From: an uncultured Litorivicinus sp.
GTDB lineage: Bacteria > Pseudomonadota > Gammaproteobacteria > Pseudomonadales > Litorivicinaceae
Assembly (NCBI GenBank): GCA_902536515.1
Contig: CACAXU010000003.1
Location: 1 to 64,000, forward strand
Direction of reading: 5' to 3'
Length of the DNA: 64,000 bases
This document shows, in pieces, positions 29,855 through 39,416 of the stretch; position 1 is the first letter of the stretch, and every line of letters begins with the position of its first letter. Under the pieces are notes generated by a model, which was not told where the DNA came from, did not search any database, and saw nothing but the letters and a program-made list of their open reading frames with translations. A program made the position numbers and the translations under genes.

Positions 29855-31224
29855 CAGACCACTCCCAGATCCTGAATCCGTATCGGAAAGGGACTCACCG
29901 GATCATTTACGGTCATGAGGTGATAAATGCTAAATTCATAGACTGCACCGTGCGAGATATCAGATGGCGAATACGGGAAAGCGAGATTCCCCGCGGTAGA
30001 CTTTCGCCCCGGATAGCCAAAGTGAAGCAACGAGGAGCGGGCAAAGGAACACAAGGTATCAGCCAGAGATTGCGTTTCTGCTACCACCTCAATCACCAAA
30101 CCAACCTCATGCGGAGGCTGATCGACACAAGGCTCCAAACCACCCATAACGCCATTTTTTCCATAGACACGGAATAGTAACTGAGCCTCACTCGGATCAA
30201 TTGACTCAAAATTTGCAAACACGCGATCACGAACAGCCTCTAGAACACCATCCAACTGTTGAATCAAATCAGGTGCACGAATCCCAGCGATTGAAATTGT
30301 TCTAAAACCCACGGGCTGGGCACCCTCGAGCTTGATTGTGTAGTCCGCACTTTTTTGTAATTGAGTTCCTGTAACGCGCACTCGCCGTTCATCAAGTTGC
30401 TCGAAGTGGCAAGCCGTAAGATCGAGTACGCCACCGGGACCTGGCAGAAATCGAGGATCAGTCTTTTCATACAGCGTGTGTGCGGCCACTGACGTGACTG
30501 TGCATTTTCGCTCAGGACTCAACGCCTCGAGTGTGAAACCAGACTCATCGAGCACGCCGATCATGCAATCGGATCCACTCCCTGGCGTTGCAGCAATGGC
30601 GGCACATTCGAGAATTTTTCCGAGATGTAAAGATAAGGCCTCAGAGAAACCGGCACGAATCGGAACAGCAGCAAAAACAGCTGGATCGTAACAGCGACCT
30701 GTGACGATGATCTGTGCACCTTGATCGAGCGTCTCAATGACGGGTTCAACACCCATTTGGGCAACAATATAGGTAGATTTTTCAATCGCATCTTGCGTCA
30801 ACGGCGGCACCGGACCGAGCTCTGAAATACGACCCGAATGAAGTGCTGATATCAGGGTATCACGATGCTGATCAGAGGCAATCTCCGCGACCCGAGCACA
30901 GCGCCCCAGGTCACAAAGCACCTCATCGACGATCTCCATACACCGCTGAAGGTGGGGCCTCGCCCCGGATCCACCCGCAGTTCCGATCAGCACGGGAATA
31001 TTTTTTTCGAGGCCCGCCTTTATTATTAGTAAAAGATCGCGTTTCACGGCCTCACGGTTGGTAAACGATTCACCAGAGCCGAGGTAGTACGGACCCGGAT
31101 CTGTAGAACCCGCGTCTACCGCAATTGCATCAGGATTCCGTAACAGGCCTTCCAGAAAGGATGCCTCAGGAAAACCGTACCCAAGGATTGCTGTAGGGGA
31201 GAGGATAGAGATGTGTGTCTTCAG
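29854..31224 (-). CDS. AtuA family (DUF1446) acyclic terpene utilisation-like protein; apparent CTG start
   Basis: Track ORF starts at GTG 31047, but the frame continues upstream: LKTHISILSPTAILGYGFPEASFLEGLLRNPDAIAVDAGSTDPGPYYLGSGESFTNREAVKRDLL, a family-typical N-terminus; upstream TGA at 31234-31236. Confidence 0.8.
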   Translation of the reverse strand: MKTHISILSPTAILGYGFPEASFLEGLLRNPDAIAVDAGSTDPGPYYLGSGESFTNREAVKRDLLLIIKAGLEKNIPVLIGTAGGSGARPHLQRCMEIVDEVLCDLGRCARVAEIASDQHRDTLISALHSGRISELGPVPPLTQDAIEKSTYIVAQMGVEPVIETLDQGAQIIVTGRCYDPAVFAAVPIRAGFSEALSLHLGKILECAAIAATPGSGSDCMIGVLDESGFTLEALSPERKCTVTSVAAHTLYEKTDPRFLPGPGGVLDLTACHFEQLDERRVRVTGTQLQKSADYTIKLEGAQPVGFRTISIAGIRAPDLIQQLDGVLEAVRDRVFANFESIDPSEAQLLFRVYGKNGVMGGLEPCVDQPPHEVGLVIEVVAETQSLADTLCSFARSSLLHFGYPGRKSTAGNLAFPYSPSDISHGAVYEFSIYHLMTVNDPVSPFPIRIQDLGVV

Positions 31225-31236
31225 AGTCTGGCCTCA

Positions 31237-31458
31237 TTAATGAACCGCCTGCCAATCGACCAAGCGCTGGTCCGCCAGTTTACAAGTAGAGATCCCTACA
31301 ATGGAATAGAGCTCACAGGGTTCAGTTAGACCGTTAACCGCCGAGATTATTCCAATCAATTCCCAGGATCTGATCTCCCCTACCATTACCAACCCTAGGA
31401 GGAATGATCCCACGAGAATCCGCGTCTACTTATCGAAACCACTCAAGTTCGCTTTCAT
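31237..31458 (-). pseudogene. DUF2892/YgaP-like inner membrane protein with one in-frame TAG
   Basis: MKANLSGFDK*TRILVGSFLLGLVMVGEIRSWELIGIISAVNGLTEPCELYSIVGISTCKLADQRLVDWQAVH*; TAG at 31426-31428; good SD (CAGGAGACAGCT-ATG). Confidence 0.75.
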
Positions 31459-31735
31459 AGCTGTCTCCTGAATTATGGGTCGCATGATAGACGCAAGAAG
31501 CCGAATTTGAGAAGGCTCAATGAATTTTCTTCGTGAATAGATCAATCCGAATCAGTAGCATCAATCTATATACGGAATGTCTTGTGAACCGATATTTTCC
31601 GTTCGATGGTCTAGCCCATACCTATCAAAGTTCTCTGAAAAGCTCCCATTCAGATAAGAATGAGAGCTATTCCGAGCTACCTATTGATCGTCTTAAGCCT
31701 GTGCACCCTCACCTAAAGAAGTCGGGCTTGTTACT

Positions 31736-32758
31736 CTATGATGACAGACAATCTTTCAGTGCTTTGGCCATTTGCCGAATCAGCTTCTGATAAAGATCGA
31801 CCCCTGGCTTGAGCTCTGCCCCCAATGGATCCAATACACCCGTCCTAGCATCGGTGCCGTCAGTGATAACTTCTACTACCCTAGGTTCAAATTGTGGTTC
31901 AGAAAAAACACACGTCGCTTTCGAACTCTTGACCTTATCCCTCAGCTCTTTGAGACGCTTTGCTCCCGGCATTACCTCGGGGGATACGGTGATAGTACCG
32001 ACAGCCCTGACCCCGAAACGGTTCTCAAAGTATTGATACGCATCATGAAAGGCGATGAATTCTCTGCCCTGCAATCCGGCGAGTTCCGCCTCTATTTCTG
32101 TCACCAGTTTATCCAGTCTGGCCTCGGTCTTCTTTGCATTTGACTCGTATCGCGCCGCATTTACCGGATCCATCGATGACAGCTGGCTCTGTATTTCGCG
32201 CACCATAACTTTGGCGTTGAGCGGATCCAGCCAAAAATGAGGATCATGCTCACCATGGCCGTGATCGTCGTGCTTGTCATGGTCATCATGCTTGTCATGA
32301 TCATCGTGCTTGTCATGATCATCGTGCTTGTCATGATCATCGTGCTTGTCATGATCATCGTGCTTGTCATGATCATCGTGATCATCGTGACCATGCGAAT
32401 CGAACAGTCCACCCTCCCTGAAACTCAACTCAACAAGGCCCTCCGTCTCACCCAGTTCAACCACCACCGTATTTTTTGGTATTGATTCAAGAGGCTTTTC
32501 TAAGAATGTCTCGACATCATGTGCGACCCAGAAGACCGCATCTGCTTCTTGCAGGTACTTGGCCTGACTCGGCTTCAAAGAGTAGGTGTGAGGTGAGCCT
32601 GCCTCGACTAACAAAAGTGGTGCTGCTACACCTTCCATGACAGAAGACACTAACGAATGAATTGGCTTTATCGAAGCGGCCACATTAGGCTGGGCAATCG
32701 CCATATTTACGCTGGCGACCGCGATGATAGATGGTAGTAATAACTTGGTTATGCGCAT
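31736..32758 (-). CDS. znuA: Zinc ABC transporter substrate-binding protein
   Basis: IKPIHSLVSSVMEGV, VEAGSPHTYSLKPSQA, His-rich loop (HDDHDK)n, EHDPHFWLDPLNAK, FSEPQF. Confidence 0.95.
   Translation of the reverse strand: MRITKLLLPSIIAVASVNMAIAQPNVAASIKPIHSLVSSVMEGVAAPLLLVEAGSPHTYSLKPSQAKYLQEADAVFWVAHDVETFLEKPLESIPKNTVVVELGETEGLVELSFREGGLFDSHGHDDHDDHDKHDDHDKHDDHDKHDDHDKHDDHDKHDDHDKHDDHGHGEHDPHFWLDPLNAKVMVREIQSQLSSMDPVNAARYESNAKKTEARLDKLVTEIEAELAGLQGREFIAFHDAYQYFENRFGVRAVGTITVSPEVMPGAKRLKELRDKVKSSKATCVFSEPQFEPRVVEVITDGTDARTGVLDPLGAELKPGVDLYQKLIRQMAKALKDCLSS
32269..32392. repeat. 18-bp tandem repeat inside znuA encoding the His-rich metal loop
   Basis: Repeated catgatcatcgtgcttgt on + strand, giving HDDHDK hexapeptides on - strand. 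Confidence 0.9.
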
Positions 32759-32792
32759 ACATTTCCCTTAAACAGGTATTTAGAAGCATTTA

Positions 32793-32807
32793 TGTTATAA
32801 TATAACA
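32793..32807. promoter_or_regulatory. Zur-box-like operator in divergent znuA/znuC promoter
   Basis: TGTTATAATATAACA palindrome, matching the core of the gammaproteobacterial Zur box (TGTTATANTATAACA). Confidence 0.85.
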
Positions 32808-32847
32808 CCTCGGTGATGCAAGAAATACCAATAGGCAGAGTTAGCTA

Positions 32848-33651
32848 ATGATAAAATCCGATTCATCAACACTCATCGAACTGAAGAACGCTGGAGTCAA
32901 GCGTGCTGGAAAATGGCTGGCCCGCGGGATTACATTTTCGCTGCACGCAGGTGAGATCGTGACACTGATCGGTCCGAATGGCGCAGGGAAAACAACCTCA
33001 GCAAAAATGGCGCTCGGTCTACTAGACTTAGACGAGGGTACAGCGCTCCAAAAATCCGAGTTGCGTGTCGGCTACGTCCCACAAAAAGTTTCAATTGACT
33101 GGACCCTACCCCTGAGGGTTAAAAGATTCTTGAATCTGACCGGCTCCTGCTCAGAGACAGAAATTAATGCAGCGTTGGCGATGACTGGCACGTCTCACTT
33201 ACTAAACTCTGAAGTAAATACGCTCTCTGGTGGTGAGTTTCAGCGAGTGCTCCTATCCCGAGCCATCGCCAAGAAACCTGAACTTTTGGTGCTCGACGAG
33301 CCGGTTCAGGGGGTCGACAATTCTGGTGAAGAGGCGATGTATAATCTGATCGAAACGATAGCTAAAACTCTCAATTGCGGGGTCCTTCTAATTTCACACG
33401 ATCTGCACTTTGTGATGTCCGCGACGACCCATGTTATCTGTCTGAACGGCCATATTTGCTGCTCCGGGACCCCTAGAGCCGTCTCAACATCGTCAGAATT
33501 CCGCACTCTGTATGGATCAAAAATATCTGCCAACCTAGCGATCTACGAGCACATGCACGATCACACCCACGCAACAGACGGGTCCATAGTAAAGTTGGAA
33601 GAGATGGCGGAAAATTCTAAAGACAACAAAGAGATCACGACGAATGCTTGA
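32848..33651 (+). CDS. znuC: Zinc ABC transporter ATPase
   Basis: [47 protein letters not shown]. Confidence 0.95.
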   Translation: MIKSDSSTLIELKNAGVKRAGKWLARGITFSLHAGEIVTLIGPNGAGKTTSAKMALGLLDLDEGTALQKSELRVGYVPQKVSIDWTLPLRVKRFLNLTGSCSETEINAALAMTGTSHLLNSEVNTLSGGEFQRVLLSRAIAKKPELLVLDEPVQGVDNSGEEAMYNLIETIAKTLNCGVLLISHDLHFVMSATTHVICLNGHICCSGTPRAVSTSSEFRTLYGSKISANLAIYEHMHDHTHATDGSIVKLEEMAENSKDNKEITTNA

Positions 33652-34483
33652 CGATTTTCTGTTTCGGGCCTTCCTCGGAGGCATCGGCGTTGCCATCATA
33701 ACCGGTCCTCTCGGGTGCTTTGTAGTCTGGCGTCGCCTAGCTTATTTCGGCGACACACTCTCACACTCTGCACTTTTGGGGGTTGCGCTCGCGATTCTTT
33801 TGGAGGTCAATATCATGCTTGCGGTATTTGTGATCTCGGTATTGATGGGTCTCGCACTTCTAATGCTGAGACAAATAGCCCCCCTCTCATCTGACGCATT
33901 ACTTGGTTTACTCGCGCACTCAACACTGGCTGTAGGACTCATAGCGCTCTCATTCATGACATGGGTGCGTGTTGACTTACTTGGTTTTCTGTTTGGGGAC
34001 GTTCTGGCGATCAATCAATTTGATCTACTGACTATCGGACTAGGCGGCACGGTCGTATTACTCGTATTGAAGGTAATCTGGCGACCATTGTTCGCAGCCA
34101 CAGTAAGTCCAGAGATAGCAAGGGCTGAGGGTCTGAGGCCAGAACGCGCCGAAGTGATTTTTATGATACTCATGGCCTCCGTAATAGCGATCTCGATGAA
34201 AATTGTTGGAGTGTTACTCATCACGGCTTTATTAATTATCCCTGCCGCATCGGCCAGGTGTTTTTCTAATTCGCCGGAGCAGATGGCTCTATTTGCGGTC
34301 CTAGTAGGTATTTTGTCAGTCATCATGGGTCTACAGAGCTCCCTTACATTGGACACACCAGCGGGACCGAGTATCGTCGCGGCTCTGTTGCTGCTCTTCA
34401 TAGTCAGCACGTTGTCAATGCCGAAGATCAGAAGCATCAAGCGGAAATATTCGAACAATGCTAGTCATGGGGCGATGTCGTGA
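33644..34483 (+). CDS. znuB: Zinc ABC transporter permease
   Basis: GPLGCFVVWRRLAYFGDTLSHSALLGVAL family motif; overlaps znuC. Confidence 0.95.
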   Translation: MLDDFLFRAFLGGIGVAIITGPLGCFVVWRRLAYFGDTLSHSALLGVALAILLEVNIMLAVFVISVLMGLALLMLRQIAPLSSDALLGLLAHSTLAVGLIALSFMTWVRVDLLGFLFGDVLAINQFDLLTIGLGGTVVLLVLKVIWRPLFAATVSPEIARAEGLRPERAEVIFMILMASVIAISMKIVGVLLITALLIIPAASARCFSNSPEQMALFAVLVGILSVIMGLQSSLTLDTPAGPSIVAALLLLFIVSTLSMPKIRSIKRKYSNNASHGAMS

Positions 34484-34875
34484 GCAAATCTCTTACCAAA
34501 AATCAGATCCTCGTTCTAGACACGTTAAAAGCTGCCCCAAAGCCGCAAACTGCATATTCGCTGCTCGAACAATTGAAAGAGCACGGTCTCAAGGCGCCTC
34601 CCCAGATCTATAGGGCGCTTGAAAAATTGCTAGCCCTGGGTCTGATTCATAAATTGGAGAGCATAAATAGCTTTGTTGCCTGCCAGCACAGCGATTGCGC
34701 CCACCAGATAGCAGGATTTGTGATCTGTGACGGGTGTGATCAAGTTTCTGAAATTATCGATGATAATCTGGAGTCACAAATCCGCTCAGTGGCCAAGACA
34801 GCGGGCTTGGTGCCCAAAAAGTCAACCATGGAAATCCACGGCCTCTGCCATTCTTGTAAGGGCAGCGAGGCCTGA
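34480..34875 (+). CDS. zur: Fur-family zinc regulator
   Basis: YSLLEQLKEHGLKAPPQIYRALEKLLALGLIHKLESINSFVACQHSDCAH, CDGC and CHSC; follows znuCB. Confidence 0.9.
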   Translation: MSKSLTKNQILVLDTLKAAPKPQTAYSLLEQLKEHGLKAPPQIYRALEKLLALGLIHKLESINSFVACQHSDCAHQIAGFVICDGCDQVSEIIDDNLESQIRSVAKTAGLVPKKSTMEIHGLCHSCKGSEA

Positions 34876-34973
34876 AAATATTTTTGGCTGGAATCGAAAA
34901 ACATAGAGGATGTCGAAATTGTGGAAGCATCCCACCGATCTCATCCCCGAATCACAGGTGAGGAAATTTACTC

Positions 34974-35999
34974 TTGGAATCTATGACCAAATCCACAGAC
35001 ATCATCCCTAACGTTCCTACGAGTATCATTTCTGGTTTTTTAGGCGTAGGTAAAACAACGGCCATACGAAACTTATTGCGCCAAAAGCCAAACAATGAGC
35101 GATGGGCCGTCTTGGTGAATGAATTTGGCGAGGTGGGCGTTGATGCCAGTTTGCTAGAGACCAGTACAAGTAATGACAAAGAAATTTTTCTAAGAGAAGT
35201 TCCCGGTGGGTGCATGTGTTGCACGAACGGGCTCCCGATGCAGATGGCCTTGAATCAGCTTTTGTCCCGGGCTCGCCCTCACCGCCTGCTAATCGAGCCC
35301 ACCGGGCTTGGACACCTTGAGGAAGTTATCGGGACCCTCTCCTCTGGATTTAATCAAAAGACGATCCGGCTCAAAACTGTGGTAACTCTAGTTGATGCGA
35401 GGATGCTCAACCAAGACAGATACCTAAAAAACGATACCTTTATCCAACAAATCAAATGCGCAGATATAATTATTGGGAACAAACATGACCTCTACGAAAT
35501 CGATGATCAAGAGCGTTTATTGACGTTTGCTAGTCAGAAATGTGATTCAGAGACCGAAGTGATATTTTCGGAGCAGGGAATGTTCGATCTTGAGCTACTG
35601 GACAGAGCTTCGCGATATGTTGCGCAATGTCAGCCACAACACGACCATCATAACCCGATTGAACCTCGGTTAAACGAGCTTACTATCCCCGACTCGGGAT
35701 ATGTGGTCGCATCAAATGCCGGTAATGGATTTGTAAGCTCAGGATTTCGATTCGATTCTCGATTTCTTTTTGATCTTACCCAGCTAAGATTGATATTGCA
35801 GGGCATTGATGTTGAACGATTCAAGGGAATTTTTCGCACAAATGACGGGGGTAAAATTCTCAACCTCGCAAGCGGCGTTTTGACAGAACTATCAGTGTCA
35901 TATTGCGAGGAGAGTCGGTGCGAAGTAATAGGCAGGGACTTACCTGACGATTTGACGGATCAACTGCTCAAAGCTGTCGCTGTGTCGGAACTCTTGTAA
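34974..35999 (+). CDS. CobW/COG0523 family GTPase (putative zinc metallochaperone)
   Basis: SGFLGVGKTTAIRNLL Walker A, GGCMCC (CxCC), NKHDL. Confidence 0.9.
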   Translation: MESMTKSTDIIPNVPTSIISGFLGVGKTTAIRNLLRQKPNNERWAVLVNEFGEVGVDASLLETSTSNDKEIFLREVPGGCMCCTNGLPMQMALNQLLSRARPHRLLIEPTGLGHLEEVIGTLSSGFNQKTIRLKTVVTLVDARMLNQDRYLKNDTFIQQIKCADIIIGNKHDLYEIDDQERLLTFASQKCDSETEVIFSEQGMFDLELLDRASRYVAQCQPQHDHHNPIEPRLNELTIPDSGYVVASNAGNGFVSSGFRFDSRFLFDLTQLRLILQGIDVERFKGIFRTNDGGKILNLASGVLTELSVSYCEESRCEVIGRDLPDDLTDQLLKAVAVSELL

Positions 36000-36118
36000 A
36001 GACGAATGTTTCATCTAAAACCCAACACGACAATTGATGGTACCAATTGATCAACACGTAACCTAATGCCTCATCAGAACCATCTTATTCCTCGAATAAA
36101 GTCACATGCTTAAAGTGT

Positions 36119-36235
36119 GCAGCCCTGGAAAACTTATCGATTTGTGTTGATCCCTAAATTAGAAAGCATCAACAGCTTCATCTCATGCCAACAGTCGAAG
36201 CGTTGCAGTCAGCATGCCTCGAGATTTCAAGGGTA
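36119..36235 (+). pseudogene. Degenerate zur-like fragment
   Basis: LIPKLESINSFISCQQSKRC matches the intact Zur LIHKLESINSFVACQHSDCA; AALENL just upstream in a shifted frame matches RALEKL. Confidence 0.65.
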
Positions 36236-36511
36236 GATACCGGCGAGCCCGCTTTCATTCAGACGCTCACAAGAAACTTCTAGGATCAGCTGGTATTTCT
36301 CTAACGCCCTTCTTTGGACCAGAATACTCCGTTACCTAGGTTTCATTAACGATTGTTTCAGTGGTCGATCATTATCGAAATCTCTTTTTTCGGGTTGAAG
36401 GGGTCTTCTGCGACACAAAAACAATCAATGATTGACATAAACGAATCACTAGTTATTAAATAACCTTCCAAAAAAAACAGCAACTAAGACAAAATGTGAC
36501 TGGAGGTCATC

Positions 36512-36832
36512 ATGCGTCTGTTAAAAGTGGTCGACCATTTTGGCTCAATCAAAGCGTTAGCCAACGCCTTGGAACTCAATCCATCCACGGTCCAGGCTTG
36601 GAAAAAATCTGGATTAGTCCCGGAAAAATGGACGGCCGCTGTCAACGAGTTGATGCAGCAATCGAAGTTCCAAAAAGTTACACCGGAGCACGTCTCTGTT
36701 GATTCGATCATTGCCCAGCATGGCTCGGTCAAGGCCGTTGCTCAGCTTCTCAAAGTCACACCTAATACGGTCTACCGTTGGCGAGATTCTGGGCGAATTC
36801 CAAGCGAATCCATCGAGAAACTCGTTGGTTAG
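36512..36832 (+). CDS. Tandem HTH protein (two Cro/YdaS-like HTH repeats)
   Basis: HFGSIKALANALELNPSTVQAWKKSGLVPEKW and QHGSVKAVAQLLKVTPNTVYRWRDSGRIPSES; TGGAGG RBS. Confidence 0.8.
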   Translation: MRLLKVVDHFGSIKALANALELNPSTVQAWKKSGLVPEKWTAAVNELMQQSKFQKVTPEHVSVDSIIAQHGSVKAVAQLLKVTPNTVYRWRDSGRIPSESIEKLVG

Positions 36833-36854
36833 CTGAGTCTAAGAGGCCTAAAGC

Positions 36855-37265
36855 ATGCCAACCTTCACAGACGAGACCTCAGCCCTTGGAGACTTGGAGA
36901 ATCGAGTCAAAATCCCTTGTTCTTTGCCCGCAATGCTTGGTGCATTCATTTCCCTTGGAGCCTACTTAATTGCAAGAGACACTGGTGGATACGGATTGTG
37001 GCTATCAATAAGTCTATTTCTTGGCATCATTTTGACGACACTGTGTTTCTGGTCAGAAAAGGAAGGACAAATGCTCATCGAGGGTAACGATCCCTGTTTA
37101 TCCTCAGGAGCTACCGAAAAAATTAAACCAGATCTCACCTTATGGCTTCGCATGCAAGGAGTCTATCTGGTATCAGCTTTCGCCATCTTTGGAGTGTTAG
37201 GTCTAATTGGTGATCCAGTGTTCGCAATGTATTTAGATTGGAAGGGGTCGTTTCTCAATCCATGA
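36855..37265 (+). CDS. Uncharacterised multi-TM membrane protein
   Basis: Hydrophobic segments LPAMLGAFISLGAYLIA, LWLSISLFLGIILTTLCFW, GVYLVSAFAIFGVLGLIG. Confidence 0.5.
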   Translation: MPTFTDETSALGDLENRVKIPCSLPAMLGAFISLGAYLIARDTGGYGLWLSISLFLGIILTTLCFWSEKEGQMLIEGNDPCLSSGATEKIKPDLTLWLRMQGVYLVSAFAIFGVLGLIGDPVFAMYLDWKGSFLNP

Positions 37266-37561
37266 GAGTCAGAATTGAAGTTCCCTGTTTGGTTGTATTG
37301 TGTTGTTTAATTGGCTGCGCTAATGTCTCTAGCTCTCTCAAGTCGACCGAGCCCCCCCGTGAATCAGCTCGAGTACCCAGCACCTCAGTTAATATGGCGC
37401 TTGATCAACAAGAGCCTTATCAAAACGATAGTTTCAAGTGCTTCTACATTCCTGTTAGTACATCCACCGACGAGCAATTAGGCGTAACGCTACACTCGAG
37501 GGAGTGCCCCAAACGAATACAGTATGATTTCACAAAAGGTAATTGGCAGATCGCCAAATAG
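37262..37561 (+). CDS. Small lipoprotein
   Basis: MRVRIEVPCLVVLCCLIGCANVSS lipobox (LIGC); ATG at 37262. Confidence 0.65.
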   Translation: MRVRIEVPCLVVLCCLIGCANVSSSLKSTEPPRESARVPSTSVNMALDQQEPYQNDSFKCFYIPVSTSTDEQLGVTLHSRECPKRIQYDFTKGNWQIAK

Positions 37562-37636
37562 ACTAATTGTCGATCCCTCACAGACTAGGCAATGAGTCGC
37601 CCTGTCGGCGAAAGCATCAGCGATCTTGGCAGTGAC

Positions 37637-37873
37637 TCAGATCTGGTCACTTGGCAGTTTAGTGAATGGAATCGGACTGCCGAGCACAACGAACCGTAAT
37701 AGCCCGTAAGGTACCCCCAACACAACAAAAAAAATCAATATATCTAGGTCATCGCCGAGACCTAAAAGGACGACGATCAATCCTAGCGTTGATATTACAA
37801 ATAGAATAGTTAAAAACCAATCCACTACGAGCAATGCGCGACGCATCACAAATATCCTCTGCAGTCCTACCAA
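37637..37873 (-). CDS. Small membrane protein, unknown
   Basis: Two TM segments; weak support. Confidence 0.35.
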   Translation of the reverse strand: MVGLQRIFVMRRALLVVDWFLTILFVISTLGLIVVLLGLGDDLDILIFFVVLGVPYGLLRFVVLGSPIPFTKLPSDQI

Positions 37874-38011
37874 TCAGTAAGCGGCACGTTATCGCTCACC
37901 ACTCCCGCAACCGGTATTGTTGCGGCAGAGGACCTCAAACTCAATTAATTAGAAACTGAGATGGCAACGCACGATCGCGGAATCATATGTGCAGCCGTTG
38001 GATAACAGCAT

Positions 38012-38518
38012 TCAGGTGTGTTCCAGAATCACGTTTTTCAAATCGACCGGAGCGAAAATTTCAACCCAATATCCATCCGGGTCTTTGATAAATGCAATGC
38101 CTTTCATCGAGCCATCATTTGGTCGTTTCACGAATTCAACACCCATCGATTCAAAACGATCACAGGCCGCATTGACATCGGGAACCGAGACACAGATGTG
38201 ACCGAAACCTTTGGGTTCGCTGTTACCGTTATGGTAGCCCTCAAATTCATCATCCGTTTCAGTACCATGATTATGCGTCAGTTCTAGTAAGCCCGATTGC
38301 CGAGCCAACCATTCGATTCGCTCCGCGCGATCCGACGGCATCATATCACTCAGTCCAGCTTCAAAGCCCAAAAAGTAGAGACTGAACCCCATACTATCGA
38401 AGGTGAATGTTTCAATTAAGGTAGCACCAAGAATCTCGCGATAAAAATGAAGAGACCGCTGCGGGTCTTTCACTCGCAACATTGAATGATTTAATTTAAA
38501 CCCGGATATCGACATCAT
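38012..38518 (-). CDS. gloA: Lactoylglutathione lyase (glyoxalase I)
   Basis: [22 protein letters not shown] ... [10 protein letters not shown] ... [12 protein letters not shown] ... [12 protein letters not shown]. Confidence 0.95.
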   Translation of the reverse strand: MMSISGFKLNHSMLRVKDPQRSLHFYREILGATLIETFTFDSMGFSLYFLGFEAGLSDMMPSDRAERIEWLARQSGLLELTHNHGTETDDEFEGYHNGNSEPKGFGHICVSVPDVNAACDRFESMGVEFVKRPNDGSMKGIAFIKDPDGYWVEIFAPVDLKNVILEHT

Positions 38519-38587
38519 TGTTGTCCTTTACGTAACGTTTGGTTGGATTGTTACAAAGCAATCACTTGGGATGGTAGTAAATCGATA

Positions 38588-39352
38588 CTACGACTGTTCC
38601 AGCTCGACCTGCCCTGACTGGTACATCACGTTGATTCGAATCACGTACTTAGGTGCCCCATCATGAAGAATTTCCCCAGCATGGAGCACCGATCGATCGT
38701 GAATTCCATGTCGGAAAAATAAGGCTCTTCCACGACACGGACTCACTCGATGAATAACAGTCTGACCATCCAATAAGAGGGTATCGCCACCCACGACACC
38801 TTCTTGTTTACCATTGAGGTACAGCAGCATCGACAACATCGAACGACCAGTTTTCCAATACTCGAGGTTATGTGTTTTCTTATTCACAGAAAAGCCTGGC
38901 CAATCACCGTCCAGATGTGGCTTGAATTCCTGTCCGACCGTGTAGCGATACGTATTAAAGCGGTGACTCAATACACCCATACTTTGCCGACCCTCAATGA
39001 CCGACGGAATGAAGGCTTTGATTCGGGAAAATAAAACCTCAGCGTCTCGCGGATGAGCCATCCAATGCACAGTTGTATTCTGTCGCATCCCGGGCGGAGT
39101 TTGGATGCCAGGTGCCGCCGCCCTAAATCCCAAAGCCTCGGTCAAGGCAATCAAACGCTCACTTTCCACTCGCGAAATCACGCCATCCACCTGAAAGGCG
39201 AGCCTGTTGTCAAAACTCAAATCTTGGTAGCCATGAGCACACCTCGTCCCACGAACTAAGAAGTTCTGATCAGCACGAAATATTGGTGTTTGTTCCTCAA
39301 AGCCACCATCAGGCAATGAACCCAAATCCGTAGCAACAACCTCAACGTTCAT
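38588..39352 (-). CDS. 2OG-Fe(II) oxygenase (prolyl hydroxylase-like)
   Basis: FKPHLDGDWPGF (HxD), SMLLYLNGKQEGVVGGDTLL, VSPCRGRALFF. Confidence 0.75.
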   Translation of the reverse strand: MNVEVVATDLGSLPDGGFEEQTPIFRADQNFLVRGTRCAHGYQDLSFDNRLAFQVDGVISRVESERLIALTEALGFRAAAPGIQTPPGMRQNTTVHWMAHPRDAEVLFSRIKAFIPSVIEGRQSMGVLSHRFNTYRYTVGQEFKPHLDGDWPGFSVNKKTHNLEYWKTGRSMLSMLLYLNGKQEGVVGGDTLLLDGQTVIHRVSPCRGRALFFRHGIHDRSVLHAGEILHDGAPKYVIRINVMYQSGQVELEQS

Positions 39353-39365
39353 CGTCAGATCCTCA

Positions 39366-39399
39366 TAAAAAAGCCCAGCGTGCAAAGCACACTGGGCTT
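39366..39399 (-). terminator. Rho-independent terminator of GMC dehydrogenase operon
   Basis: Minus: GAAGCCCAGTGTGC-TTT-GCACGCTGGGCTTTTTT. Confidence 0.85.
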
Positions 39400-39416
39400 C
39401 CTATCACCGAGTCATA

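Noticed and set aside
32269-32392. Possible CRISPR-like array (regular repeats)
   Set aside because: Contiguous 18-bp units without spacers, in frame with ZnuA, encoding HDDHDK.
32237-32485. ORF reading MRIMLTMAVIVVLVMVIMLVMIIVLVMIIVLV... as a repetitive membrane protein
   Set aside because: Antisense translation of the znuA His-rich tandem repeat; znuA is the real gene.
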